DNA of 64,000 nucleotides, taken from Diabrotica undecimpunctata (taxonomy: Eukaryota > Arthropoda > Insecta > Coleoptera > Chrysomelidae). The translations under genes and the position numbers were made by a program. Below are positions 1-12,299 of the stretch, piece by piece; the first letter of the stretch is position 1, and each line of letters begins with the position of its first letter. The DNA lies in assembly GCF_040954645.1 (NCBI RefSeq), contig NC_092806.1, positions 1,054,001 through 1,118,000 of the forward strand. The letters are read 5' to 3'. The notes beneath the pieces were generated by a model. The model was not told the origin of the DNA and did not search any database. It worked only from the letters and a program-made list of their open reading frames with translations.

Positions 1-1010
1 ATGACACGGTGGTATTCGCTGACAGTTATGAAGCGCTCCAGGAATTAATGAATAGAAGTGAGTCAGAGATATGAACTTTCACTGAACATTAAGAAAACAA
101 AATGTGAATCGAATCCCTAAGAAGAAAAAGTAAATTGAAAGAATCAGCTTGAATGAATCAATCAATAGGATAGAGAGAGCAAGATCTAAATTTTATAAAA
201 TGGCTAAGCTATTCAAATGCCACGATTTATTAGTACCCATACAAATCAGGATACTGCAATGTTCTATCTTTCCTACACTGTTGTACGAAGTTGAGTCGTG
301 GACTATCACAGACGCTGCAAGAGAAAATTGAGGCTTTCGAAATGTTGCTTTATCGTCGAATCCTGAAGATGTAATATACCGACCACGTTACTAACCAGGA
401 CGTTTTATTAAGAATTCAAAAAGGAAAAGAGTTGTTAACCACAATAAAAAACAACCAAAATCGATTAATTCAGTCACATCATGTTCTTCTTAACATGCCA
501 TACACCAAAGTGCATAGGCGACTATCTCATTACTAGAATTCTGTTCTTGGCGGCGTGACACAGCTCGTCTGTATTGTGTATTCCTGTCCATTCTTTAATA
601 TTCCTTAACCAGGATAATTGTTTGCGGCCTGCTCCTCTCCTACCTTCGATCTTGCCTTGTAGGATTAACTGTGGTATTTCATATTTTGCTCCTCTTAATA
701 TGTGCCCAAGGAAACCAATCTTGCGTTTTTTAATTAATTTAAAGAGTTCTCTTTCCACGCCGGCTCTCTTTAGGACGTCATCGTCACATCATGAGAAACA
801 GCGAAATATATGGGTTCCTGTAACTAATTCTTTAAGGAAAAGTGGAAAGAACAAGCAGACCAGGAAGGCAAAGAATTTTCTGGCTGAAAAATCTACGTAC
901 GCGGTTCAACACAACAACCACAAATCTTTTCAGAGCGGCAATTTGCAAAATACAGATTGCCATGATGGTCGCCAACATCTAAAATGGATAGACAATACAA
1001 GAAGAAGAAG
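1..1010 (+). mobile_element. 5'-truncated LINE, C-terminal RT region to 3' end, split by a second LINE
   Basis: The window opens inside the YADD catalytic motif of a reverse transcriptase (bases 3-23 read DTVVFAD). The C-terminal domain follows, with the recognisable stretch FPTLLYEVESWTITDAA near base 270-320. After a 310-bp interruption the 3' part resumes at about 794 (RKAKNFLAEKSTY) and ends in a GAA-type tail at 998-1010. The family is the insect endonuclease-reverse transcriptase LINE type. Several frameshifts and stops make it a pseudogene. It hosts the antisense LINE at 484-782. A shorter copy of the same 3' end lies at 19490-19680. Confidence 0.85.
484..782 (-). mobile_element. Small 5'-truncated LINE inserted antisense in the preceding element
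   Basis: Read on the minus strand this is the last ~90 codons of a LINE polyprotein, containing FLGHILRGAKY, GRRGAGRKQLSWLRN and HAAKNR, the usual C-terminal motifs of this family. The 3' terminus carries an AAG-type tail (plus strand 484-491, TTCTTCTT). It is flanked by perfect 11-bp direct repeats GTCACATCATG at 473-483 and 783-793, which define both ends and mark target-primed reverse transcription. The readable frame at 522-758 is nearly clean, so this insertion is younger than its host. The same C-terminal region also occurs at 6000-6215. Confidence 0.88.
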
Positions 1011-1395
1011 TATATTTAAATACAAGTTTTTGTAATTATAGATAGATTTTGTACACCTGTACAAACAGCTTTAGGATGCTGTATACGCAAAATACGTTTT
1101 ATTTTAGTTTCAATTTTATTCACATAGTTTTTTGTTCTTGGTAATGTATCAAGACCGGATATGTAGCAATTATCAACTACAACCATTTGTTAGACCTCAT
1201 CATGTGCCAAATTAGGCCTATTTTAATTAACAGATAAGTATTAATCATTTCACATGCAGCAAGAATGTGGTTAACAACAATTTTCTTAACCAGAACATTT
1301 TTATCATCGCCAAGAATTTGATTCGTTTTATGCGGCTAAATACCGATCGCAGAGCAGCATTAACGGTTTTACCAGAACAGAAAATCGGAAGTCTA
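1011..1395. other. AT-rich stretch, nothing recognised
   Basis: No coding similarity, repeat structure or RNA gene seen between the LINE tail and the GC-rich island. Confidence 0.5.
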
Positions 1396-1650
1396 CAAGG
1401 AATAACAATGGGCAGTGCCAACAGTGCCAGTGGCTGATCGCTTAAATGCCGGCAATGGCTGACCGGCCGCCCGCCCGTTCGTCGATTGTTGTTGGCAGAT
1501 TACGTCCCGATGGACAAATGTCCTCGGCGAAGCGGCGTTGCCGATAGCTCGTACGATCTGAAGGAAACTGAAGGAATTTGCTGGTGGCTGTACGCATTCC
1601 TCTTGAGTGAAGTTTGAGGCAACACCGTGGAGAATCAGTCGAGTTTGAAA
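1396..1650. promoter_or_regulatory. Isolated GC-rich island, possible untranslated first exon or promoter
   Basis: About 250 bases (densest 1440-1560, with GGCCGCCCGCCCGTTCGTCG-like composition) stand out from the AT-rich surroundings. No long reading frame and no strong GT-donor were found. It could be the 5' untranslated exon or promoter of a long-intron gene, or the 5' UTR of the LINE whose endonuclease domain begins about 100 bases downstream. Composition is the only evidence. Confidence 0.3.
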
Positions 1651-1734
1651 AAGTGAAGAGTTTTTATTCGTTCATTAGTTCACACATAAAAATGTTTTTT
1701 TTTAATGTAGATTTCACAAGGATTTCACAAAAGT

Positions 1735-2160
1735 AGATCAAAATAATAAAGCTCACTGCGGTGTAGCTATATCAATAAAATATATAACAAGTATGGACGT
1801 TTATCCTCCAGGGAAAGTTAAAAAAGAAGCACCAATAGATTTATATAATCCACTTCAAATAATATTTAGTAAGTCCTGTAAAACAGAGCATATAATTATA
1901 GGAGGTGACTTTATTGCTAGAATTGGAAGCATATGTATTGTATAAGTAGTGGAAATAAACGCAACATGGCACTTAAATGACAATGGATGTGAATTGAGAT
2001 CTGCGACCCACGAATACGTTCTTTAAACATAAAGATATCCTTAATTTCACATGGTTTTGGTTGAGGATGGAGATCGATAATAGAATCACATAATAGTAAA
2101 CGGAACATTACAAAGCCACGTAGGAGATACTTGAGTAAACTCCACAGTGGCGCGCCTAGA
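1735..2160 (+). mobile_element. LINE fragment, APE-type endonuclease domain
   Basis: The plus-strand reading contains HCGVAISIKY, then IIIGGDFIARIGS (the conserved GDFNAR-like motif of AP endonucleases of LINEs), then after a frame change NTFFKHKDILNFTW and VNGTLQSHVGDT, all in the order expected for the central and C-terminal endonuclease domain. Several frames must be used and stops are present, so it is dead. No reverse transcriptase follows; the piece ends near 2160. Confidence 0.75.
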
Positions 2161-2446
2161 ATTTGCCTGGAGGGGTTTGGTTGGGCACCGAAATTTTTTT
2201 TATGCTACCTCGCGTTTAAGTGCTTAAAATTTGGGTTTTAGTTTAATTTAAAGTACTAAAGACAGCAGTGTCAGAGACTCAGGTATCTGTTATCCTGCCT
2301 ACCAACTAAAACCACCCTCTCTAATTTGTGCGCAACTGACTTTCGCACGTATCGTACTCCGAAAGTGGGATGGCAGCTGTAAGGCTGAAGACATTTTTTA
2401 AACACTCCCTTCTCTTATCTAGATCTTATCTCTGTCGTCAGTCAGG

Positions 2447-2725
2447 TTAGTTTTTCTCTTCTTTTTTGTTTTTAATTACTGTTTGGGTGTAATTGTGAAC
2501 ACTATTCCATTTCTCCTTACTTCCCGTTATCTTCACGATCATCTCTCTTACAGTCACAGGGTTCATACCTATTACTTTATACATTCTGTTTCTTTTCATT
2601 GTACATCTATTACACTCCAGCATTGTGTATTTATGTGTATCTGTCTTTCTGAACCTTTGAAGATGCGCCCTAAACAGATAATCTACCAAGTCCCTTAAGC
2701 TCGGGATTAGCATCTTCGTCCACTA
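2447..2725 (-). mobile_element. Probable LINE C-terminal tail
   Basis: The minus strand gives an 88-residue open stretch with YTMLECNRC followed by a tail pattern (VREMIVKITGSKEKWNSVHN, then a lysine-rich end). This resembles the zinc-knuckle plus helical tail ('HT..EC.RW ... W..V..Y...V...K') closing many RNase H-bearing insect LINE polyproteins. No upstream domain is visible. The assignment rests on this tail pattern only. Confidence 0.45.
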
Positions 2726-2829
2726 GGCAACATCTTCCGTGTTGCTTCCACTTTTCTCTTCTCTCATAGAGATGTCTCCTTTCTACTGCTAACACATGCA
2801 GAGGAACACAACCCGTGATAATCCAAAAG

Positions 2830-4945
2830 TCTGCGGCAAAGGTTCAAAATGTGCTACATTGCGGCGTTAACCTGCTTTATAACATTTTACAAATTATTCA
2901 ACATATTTATAAAAAGTGGTATTGTCCTTGTATATAACACCCCTAACGTGTCTCTGATTATTTTTGGTAAAATCTGTTGTTAGGCGACCAGAAGAGTTAG
3001 ACTCTGATAAAAACATTATAAAGTGATACGAAATTTTTCAACGATTGCTAACAATACACTTCTACTGACGGGCGTCTTGTCGAAGTTATTCAGACATTTG
3101 ATTTAAACTTGAACCAAGATTTCGTCCATTTCCGTATGAGCGGAAATAATTCTCTACTATAAACATTTTTTCTTTAGTTCTGAAATCCATATTCACGACA
3201 GTTTTAATTATAGAGTATTATTAATATGACAGTTAATTACACATAAGCCCAATCAAATAAATAAGTATTGCATGAGCAGTTTGACAGCCGTCTTAATTTT
3301 GATACTATTTTGGCGAATACCGTATTTTAAAAATATTTTACAAAACTTTATTATTAAACAAACAAATCGAAATTCTTTATTCTGTATACATTCAAATCTA
3401 ATTAAACAAATCGTGTTTGTGCTACCATTCGTATTAAAATTGCTTTTTATATCAGATATAAGAACCCAGCATGATGCTAACAATCTGTACCATTCCCGAG
3501 AAGAATAATTTTTCGTCAAGGGCCATTGACTTTTTCTGCACCAGCTCCCTACCGATTCAGCCTATAATCATCATTCTATTTTGATTTCCATTCGAAATCA
3601 GTAACGTTCGCGTCCGTGATCATTTCCGTAATGTTACCTATTTCTTGTTCTTGCTATTTGTGACTGGTATAAATAGATCGATCCCTTGCATCGGCGTATT
3701 CTGCTTCGGTATGTAGCGCAATCAAAGGAGCAGGTAATCTTTTCGCAATTTCTTTAAGGACCGTTCATTACATCATTAAAGGGTGTTTCTTCGTTTTTCG
3801 TTTACACAACTTCGAGAGCATTGAATATGATGATGGCTTAGCATCTGCTCCTCAACCTTGATTAAGTCACGATCACTAGATTCGTAATTTCGTTTTACGT
3901 TTATTTTTTTTCCTAGGACTTTTCTTATTTACCAAATATTACTTCTCAAAATAGAAGCATTAAATAAATTTCACTGTCAATAGTAATTTGCGTCATACTA
4001 TTATTACAAAACTAAAGCCTGTAATCTTTTGAAATCGAAGTTTATTCAAGCGCAGTATATGAAACGTTGAAAAATCTACAAATGAACAAAAAATCCGAGT
4101 TGTGGGAATAATAAACTAAATGAAATTATTTAAATTTCCGAAATAAAAACCCGTTGTATACAAAAATGAAAATAAATGAACATATGAGTGATAGACAAAA
4201 TTGCGTGACAGGAAAATTCAGAAGGAAGGGGAACTATTTTTTCACTTTATAGACTTAAAAATCACATTTCGGTTAATACCTATTACATACAGAGAAACAC
4301 TGACAAGAACTAGAAAATTCTGGTTCTTGAGTGAAAATATTGACGATCATCATGAGAATCTTTATTTTGTCTGCAGCAGTGCGTTATGCATGTCATATTT
4401 TTCTTTAAGCTTTCTATTTAACTGCATTTTTTTTAGCCATCTCTCCTTTGCTTCCTGTATTATTCTTTTATTTTTCCTATTCATTTAGCAGTATTTATTC
4501 GGTTCTTTAATGATGAGTACATATGAAATTAAATCTTCTACTACTTAAGGCATAATTTCTCACCTTTAATTACATTTGTGATAAAAGCTTCCTTTCTTTT
4601 TTAAAACAATACTAACGTTAGTTGTGTAAAACTTCCAGGAATTAAGACATTTATTGCCTATTTTGGCATCGGCCCTCGCCCCAGCTCTTCATAAGGCGCC
4701 GTAAATTTCTTCTGTCGTTTTATAATTTAGGTACGCCTTTTACTCAAAATATTGTCGTAAATAGATATCTGTCTTTTAAAAAACCATGTTGTTGATCCAT
4801 TGATTTCTCAATTGCAGCATTCTTAAGTATAGCCTGAGACCTACTTATCTTAAAATTTCACGTTTATCTGGTCTGTTCTGGTTGATTTTGTATTATTTGG
4901 TATAAAAGTCTTCATAAGGTCTTGCATTGGTATATGATCATCTCC
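2830..4945. other. No recognisable gene
   Basis: AT-rich sequence. Short open frames exist (for example on both strands at 3253-3519 and plus at 4201-4488), but overlapping frames on both strands and low-complexity composition argue against coding. A weak hint of a LINE C-terminal piece occurs at 4640-4740 on the minus strand, too short to call. Confidence 0.5.
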
Positions 4946-4953
4946 ATATAAAT

Positions 4954-6253
4954 TTTGGCTTAAGGTGTTTCTTCGCATTCTTCACACAAGAGTGTTTAGA
5001 AAGCTGGAAGATCTAAGCTGTGAGACACAATTTTTTTAAGAGCGGACTGGGTACAAGTGAAGCAGCTTTCTGCTTGAATACGCTTGTACAAAACGGAATG
5101 GATCAACGAAAGGATATAGTCATAACATTCCTCGATTATGAAAAAGCGTTTGAGACCGTAAAACATGACGCAATGATAAAAATGCTACACAACGCTAACA
5201 TTGACGAGAAAGATATAAGAGTTATCCAGAATCTCTATTGGAATCAAAAAGTGTGAGACTGAATAAATCAACCAACACAAAAGAATTTGAAATTTTAAGA
5301 GGGGTGCGACAGGGGTGTATTTTGTCTCATATGCTTTTTAATCTCTATGTGGAGAACATTTTTGCAGAGACACTGAAAGGCTCTGAGTGTGGAATAAAGG
5401 TAAACGGGTTCCCGATAAATAACATTCGTTACGCCGACGACACCGCGATAATAACAGACAACGAACATGATATTGTAACGAAATAGCCCATCTCCGATAC
5501 GTCATAATTACAATATGCAATTGATGTTAAATAAAATAATCACCGTAGAAAAAATATATGGCTTGAAGATAAATGCTGGAAAAACTAAATGCATGGCAAT
5601 AAGAAAAAACGCATTTTTAAGAATACAACTGCAAGTAGATAATGCTCCAATCGATCAAGAAGTGAAAACTTTTAAATACTTGGGAATGACCAATAGGATC
5701 CTCAACAAGAAATAAAATGCCGTACCGAACAAGCAAGACAAGCTTTTATCAAATTTAAACCGCTACTATGTAACCGCAATCTTTCCTTCAATCTCCGCTA
5801 CAGTATAGTTAAATGCTATGTATGGTACATATTGTTATACGGCATGAAAACATGGACGTTAAGAGTACCTTCCATTAATAAGTTTGAGGCCTTCGAAATG
5901 TGGACGTTGCGAAGAATGTTCCGCATACCATGGACAGATAGGGTGAGAAACGAGGAATTCTTAAGAAAGGCAAATACTGAGAGAGAACTACTCAATTTGA
6001 TCAAGGTATGAAAAATTGGATACCTCGGCCATATTCTGAGAGGAAAACATATGCAATTTTTCAACTAATCACCCAGGAAAAGATTAAAGGCAAGAGAGGA
6101 GTAGGTCGCAAACAAATGTCGTGGCTACGGAACATAAAGAACCGGATAGGCATAAATAACACTGGCGATCTTTTGCATGCCGCAAAAGACAGACGTCTGG
6201 CCTTAAGATAATTCGCCAATTCACTATAGGCGCACGACACTATAAGAAGAAGA
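4954..6253 (+). mobile_element. 5'-truncated LINE, most of the reverse transcriptase plus C-terminal domain
   Basis: Motifs in order: WLKVFLRILHTRVFRKLED at the 5' edge; GLGTSEAAFCLN; motif A as ITFLDYEKAFETV; motif B as GVRQGCILSHMLFN; motif C as IRYADDTAII; then FKYLGM, YILLYGMKTWTL, FRIPWTDRV, GYLGHILRG and GKRGVGRKQMSWLRN. Both aspartates of YADD are kept, but stops near 5033, 5256 and 5484 and frame changes break the frame. The 3' end is a short AAGAAGAAG tail at 6244-6253. An 8-bp ATATAAAT sequence sits exactly outside both ends (4946-4953 and 6254-6261), a plausible though low-complexity target duplication. Confidence 0.88.
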
Positions 6254-6261
6254 ATATAAAT

Positions 6262-7555
6262 AATATAAATTAAATTCTTAAAGTCAGTCCCCTTCTATAA
6301 AACTATTATCATCATAACACTAAATTCTCCTAGTGTTGCATCCATTTATGGTGAGAGGTATCTTTTTATGGCATATTCCTATGTTGCATGATTTTGTAAG
6401 TAAAAGTTTTTCCTTGATATAAATTATTATTTTCAATTTGGCTAATAAACCCTCGCCGACATCCTCGGTATATTTCTTTGTTATTCTCTGTCCCAGTTTA
6501 CTTGTGTACTTGTAAAAGGAATGTCATTAATGCCATAAACTGGAAAATAATGAAAGAAATGGGTAAATAGATACACCTGAAAACATAAAAGGAGGTGGAA
6601 AGAGAAGCATTTTCTTCATAAACTGTTTTTAATTACAATTTTTTTTGTTGCATAAGGTTGTAGAACAAATATCGCGGACAACACATGTGTTAACTATCTC
6701 TTTTCACTTTCTTCGTGGTACTTTATCCGTTCGTGAAGAAAGTACCACTTTATGCTCTTGTTGCGTAAATTAATACAGTGTCAATATTCATATTTATCTG
6801 CAATTTTACAACCTTTTTACACTTAACTTAAAAGCCATCGTAGATTCCCTTGCACTCGTTATTTAACACAACACTAAAGAGTTGTTTTAAAAGATGCTCA
6901 GGTCATTGAGATCAAGATGATTTCCTGCCGTCATAATTCATCGGCATGAAGTAAGAGCCGTGAACAAATCATCTCTTTTATACCTCGTTTCACGTGGACA
7001 GACATTCTTGTTCTAGAGATGTTTGCTCGTTGGAAATGCAACGTAGAAAAATTATTACAGAAAGTGAAACATTTCATGGTGGATGGGTATAGAGGTCAAA
7101 GCATACTTATGTAATTTCAATGTTGACTGAAGTAATTTACCTCTGTATTTTACTCGAATATAAACAGCGTCATCTTTAGGGTACTTTTCAGAGTATTTTC
7201 TGAAAATTTTGGAAAATATAGAAGGTATTTAAACATTAATAGCATTAATTAATACAATTAATGTTTGTTTTCTAAAAACGATTTTAGAAGATAGAATGAA
7301 AAAATGTGTTCATTCACTAATACCAACATTTTTCTTTGCTTCATTTATTTAATTTTTTGTGTTATCGGAAACAGGATATTGTACATTTCTGCTCTTATCT
7401 TCCATCTAACGATTAAACTAAGTACAACATTGCTTTTTCAACACCTCTTGGTGTGGAAGTATCTTTCCTTTTTTAATTTCCTCGCAACGAGCCTTCAGCA
7501 TATATCTTCCATCAGCTAATAAAACGCACTCTCACAAATTTAATTCAATTTAATT
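6262..7555. other. No recognisable gene
   Basis: AT-rich. A short inverted repeat (GTGGTACTTT / AAAGTACCAC, about 6713-6748) is the only structure noted. Confidence 0.5.
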
Positions 7556-7934
7556 GTAGAGTCAAGTCAAGATCGCAGGTGGTTGCGACTTTCAATTAAG
7601 CTCAAAAGTGTCGAGTAAGCCGTGATTAGCGAGCGCGTTATACCTCGGTGTCATCTTCACTTGCTACTAAGTGGTAAGTTCGATTTTTAGCGGACTTTTT
7701 TTCTTTTTTATGGTAAGCTGGGTAAATATAGTCTTTAGTTACCAGGAATAAATTGGAATTTCAAGCAGCGATAGCAGGATGCACTTATTTAAAGAAAATA
7801 TAAGGAATTCTTCAACGAATTAATTCGCGAAAGCTTTTGATACCCACAGATAAGGTAAAAAATAATAAACTTAAGAATAACGAAAGTGTTTACTTATATG
7901 GTTAATTCATAAAAAAAATGACAAAACGATCTGT

Positions 7935-9148
7935 AAGAAAATTATAAAGGCATCTACTTGTACAGTATACAAATATAAATATTGCAGAAATTCGAACAAG
8001 GATTGCTGTAGAGACACGAACAGATTTGAAAGATACAGATAGTACTGAAATATGAGCTTTGATGAGCCTATTAATATATACCGCGATCTACACGTCTCAT
8101 GATAAAGATATTGACGTTATGTTTACTGCAGATGGAACCGGAAGAAAGATTTTTAGGACTGTTATGAGCAGAGAACGATTTGGTTTGATGATGCCATACC
8201 TAGTAAAGAATAAATTAAAGAAACACCAACGGCTCATATAATCGACATTTTTGAAATGTTTTTTGAAAATTGTCAAGATGTATGTGTCATAAAACTGATG
8301 TTAACAACTGATGCTAAGACTCAATTTGCCTTTAATGGCTATATATACATATACCGGAAAAGGTTTGGATGGAATTGGTCTTTCTAATTAAAAAAAAAAA
8401 TTAATCAAACCCACACAATCCGGAATTTGTCTATCAAAACCTCTATTTCGTAGTAATAGGAACATTACTGCAAATAATTGGTTTTTTTCTTTTCAGCTAA
8501 TGAAAGAACTACAATAAAGAGGCCTTACCTATGTAGGAACCATGAGAAAATGAAAAAGAGAAATACCTCCAGAATTTAAGACAAAAAACAAAAACAGTTG
8601 GTTCTGCATTGTATGAATTTTCAAAACATAATTAAGTATTTCTCATTTTCTCTATGCATCACTGTCGTGCTACGAATGTTAAGAGTAACAAACCTGAAAT
8701 AATATTATTCTATAATTCAACAAAAGGAGGCGTTGTTGCACTATATGAGAAATGCACCACTCACAGCTCATCAAGGAGAACTCGACGTTAGCCAATGGCT
8801 GCTTTTTTAATGGTTTCAATGCATTTGTCATGTCTAATTGTTTCAAAAGTTATAACATCTGTAATCAAATTCATGAAGGCGCTAGCGAAAGGCCTGACAG
8901 AAAGTTTTATGAGGAAACGACTTGAAAATCCTAGAATTAGCTTAGATATAAGAAACTGGATAAGAGGAATACTTGCACTAGAAGAAACAGTAAAATTTCC
9001 ACCCGAAGCAAAATTAGAGATTCGGAAGTACTGTGTCCATCTAAACTTCATTGAAAGAGATTTTACTTATGCTTTGATTGTAAAAAGCCTATGGCCTATA
9101 TGTTTATCATGTAGTAAGAAAATATGCAAAAAATGTGCTTCAAAATAA
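7935..9148 (+). pseudogene. piggyBac-like transposase relic
   Basis: Cut-and-paste transposase of the piggyBac (DDE_Tnp_1_7) superfamily. Visible in order: DTDSTEI, LLIYTAIYTSHDKDIDVMF, ADGTGRKIFRTVMSRERF (about 8030-8200), LTTDAKTQFAFNGY, YTGKGLDGIGLS (8350), SNRNITANNW (8452), GLTYVGTMRK and REIPPEF (8520-8580), KPEIILFYNSTKGGV (8690-8735), and a cysteine-rich C-terminus CLSCSKKICKKC ending at 9148. Stops after TEI, in GLSN and near 8630, plus frame changes, show it is inactive. Some catalytic-region residues are altered (NITAD has become NITAN). No TTAA-flanked terminal repeats could be fixed. Confidence 0.9.
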
Positions 9149-9149
9149 T

Positions 9150-11395
9150 CGTAACAAAAATAAATGTTGTTTAAAATTAGTGTAGTTCACCTGTTGTCAG
9201 AATTTTTTTAACAAATAAATTTGTTTATTTTTTACATAAAAATTATTGATTAGGATTGAAAAGGAGACATTTCAGTACTAGTGTAATATAAAGGTATTTT
9301 AATAACTTTTTTTATATAATACCTATATACTTAAGAGCGAATAAACTTCATCCAGTTGTAACTTATTTTAGTAAAACTTTTTCAAATAACTAAATTTTCT
9401 TTTTTTATTTTTTAAAAAGGAGTTCGTGGGACTCCACATCACGCTCAATGTAATTAAAATTACACCTCACCGGTTACGGGATAGCATACATTTTATTACG
9501 AAACGGTACTAAACCAACAATTAAATGGTAATTTGCCAACAATTTCTATTAATACTTACAGTTGTTGATGGCCAGGAAAACTGTCTGAAAAAAATAATAA
9601 AATTTTAGTATAGGAATAATTAGTTTTATTAAAAATAGAATAGATATAAAAATAAATAACTAAAAATGAGGTAAAAACTTTTGATGTATAATGCTATATA
9701 TTTATTATATAGTATAAATTATTCAAAAGGATTACAGATCGTTTTTGGTTTTATCAGACCATGATCAGTGGAAACATCTGAATAGTAATTAAAACTAGTC
9801 ACATAGCAAGGTCTAATAATCCTTAGATTACATATAAAAAGTACCAAATTTCAAAAATGTAACACGAGGTCGATGTTAGAGAATTTCACTTTAAGGAAAC
9901 ATTCAGATCATTGCTCGAAAAAAGGTCGTTACGGTCCTACGGATGATACTACTCAGTTGGCTCAGTTTGGAATTACTTCGTTTAGAGCAATGATTATTGG
10001 TACTATTAGGATAATAAATGAGAGAATTTAAGCGCATGTATAAAAAAAATTGCTTATAAAACTCCAGTCAAGAACAACATAAATAAAAAGTACAAATAAC
10101 AAGTAAAAAATACAGTGATTGAAACGAAACGGGCATACCTAGCTAAAATAAATTAATGGTTTTAGAAATTAATGACATGAAACGAATTTTATGCCACTTA
10201 TTTCGTAATATAATTAAGCCTAAGAAGTTAGTTGGATGTTCAAGGAGGTCATGGCTCTTGAATTATAGATTGTTTATGCTATTTAGCGTTTGTTAAACGA
10301 AATACATGTTTTAACGATTGGATTGCATTTACGTTAGGTTTTTCCCATTGTTAACATTGATTTTTATCCTTTTTTTAGTGCTCTCCTTATATAAACATCG
10401 AGTATACTATATTGGTAAAAACAATATTACCCAATGTAACAGTAACTTCCGTAACGAATTGCCGGAGTGCTACATTCCAAGACCAAGATACACCTTTAAT
10501 TTATGGATTGCTACAGCTTTTTATGGCTATAAAAACTGGGTCAGAAGTGCTTATTTTTAGTTTCAGAGGTACCTGCCTCATAAATTTATCCGTTTTATGT
10601 TTCAATTGTTTTTGACATCACGCTTAATTGCATTTTACAGTAATTAGTGGTAATGAGTTGGGCAGCACCACGAGTTAAATTAACCGTACGTACCCGTTTG
10701 TGATGGCATCGCAAGTATTTTGATTGTTACCACGTTTGACCTAGGTACTTGTTGTTCTGTGTGTTGGTTTATGTAGGTTATCAGAATTTGCCTGTTTTAG
10801 TTTAGACAATAAATCAAAATAAAAAGAGTAGTTTTAAAAGCTTGCGAGAGAAAAAAAATTAAACGTAGTATAGCCATGTAGTTCATGAAAATAGTCAAGC
10901 CAACAGAAATTGCTAAGGAAAATCTGTCCAAATAAAAGAACTCATTTTTTTTAATAAACATCATACCTTTTATATTATAAAAGCAAATATTGCAATATGA
11001 ATATCTGCCTGTATTCATTAATAAATATCAATCGCAAGAAAGTAAGCTCCTAAAGTAAATTCAATCTACGGACGATGCAAATACATTCACGCTGAAAACA
11101 CGCGTTTGTTCAGGGCCGGACTAGTAAATTAAAGGTACAGTATAAAACAGACAAACATTGACAGATAGTACAACAATTATTTTTAATATAAAAATGATTT
11201 ACAAGATCTAGAGCTATTAAAGACAAAATAAAGTATATATGCAGAAAAAAGAAAGTTTATAATATTACCGTCTTTGCGTTAACAACTTTCAGAATCTGAT
11301 GTACTGCTGTCATAGTTAATGTTAATAATAAGAGGTTTAATCTGGACTTAAATTAAATTGTCCAACTACAACATTTTTAGCTATACTTCTTCTTC
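9150..11395. other. No recognisable gene apart from a micro-exon-like unit
   Basis: AT-rich. Open frames at 10318-10615 (plus) and 10797-11018 (minus) resemble no family I recognise and are probably chance. The 25-nt unit at 9560-9584 is listed separately. Confidence 0.5.
9560..9584 (-). other. Micro-exon-like unit, 25 nt, minus strand
   Basis: On the minus strand a T-rich tract ends in CAG, followed by 25 bases and then GTAAGTATT, a near-ideal donor. In the frame that matches its relative at 34245-34269 it reads TVFLAINN. The two units and their flanks are visibly related, as expected of duplicated alternative exons. With no mapped host gene it could still be a chance or repeat-borne pattern. 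Confidence 0.3.
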
Positions 11396-11429
11396 TACAT
11401 ATCTTAAACAACTTTATTAATTTTCCATA

Positions 11430-12295
11430 GTTACAGCAGATATAACTTCATGAAATAAATTTTTAATGTCAACAAAGTGGAACAAAACCATTTTCACTTC
11501 TGACGTGACAGATTATCAACCTTTTATGTTCTCCTAAAAGTGATGTTAAAGATAATAATAAAAATATTCAAAGTTTATTTTAATTTGTATTACCTGAGGG
11601 ATTTTTTAAGACTTTTTTAATCTACAGCAAATCCAAAAATGCACGTCTTGCAAAAATCACAGAATCATCCACAAAAACTTTTGATTTTGCACTGCCAGCA
11701 TTTATCCATGTTTAGTCCAAGTATTTAATTGTTCTATTTTCAGCTCTATATTGTCTTGCAAATTGCTCTTTTTGCGAATAATCTCTTCGCCATAGCACAA
11801 TTTCACTTTTGTCGAACAGCAAACTGTTTCTTCCACGTTTTTGAAATTTAAAATTTAATTTTCGTAAGAGTATGTGAAACATGGTTCTCTTAAAATCTGG
11901 TAAGTCATTATCATTATTAACATCTCTTAGGACTTTGTCAAATGAAAAAACTTCATTACGGAAGACATATTGATGAACCTTTCTTCTTATAGCTTACTTA
12001 TCAAAATCATCTACAGAATCTATTGATTTTGAATGATTTAGACTTGTTTTAGGTGCATATCATTTGTGGGTACTTTTATACTTTTTAAAGACATTAAAAA
12101 TACTTTTCGAACAAACTCCAACTGTATCTGCAACCTTCTGTTAAATGTCCGTTAACGCTAAAGTAGGATTATCTTGTAATTTAAATTTATATGTATTAAC
12201 CAATATTTCCTTATGTGATACTTTTTAGCTCTTTTTCTAGGAGGACTTAGTGGTAATAGCTGCCCATTTTCATCCGCAGACTTCGTAACAGACAT
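11430..12295 (-). pseudogene. IS630/Tc1-like (DDE_3) transposase relic
   Basis: Minus-strand frame from an ATG at 12295 (MSVTKSADENGQLLP). It passes through a helix-turn-helix region (VADTVGVCSKSIFNVFKKYK), FDKSEIVLWRRDYSQKEQ, the catalytic segment YLD-stop-TWINAG (the E of the usual DET is a stop codon), KNPSG, and HKRLIICHVRSENGFVP near 11500. This order matches the insect IS630/Tc1-type family with a 'LDETWV ... GL.NPSGKGKRLII.H.GS..GFV' signature. Stops and frameshifts are frequent. The C-terminal third after GFV is largely lost. Confidence 0.78.
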
Positions 12296-12299
12296 TTTT

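Noticed and set aside
3253..3519. Overlapping open frames of about 80-90 codons on both strands.
   Set aside because: Sense and antisense frames cover the same AT-rich bases, composition is non-coding-like, and no family is recognised.
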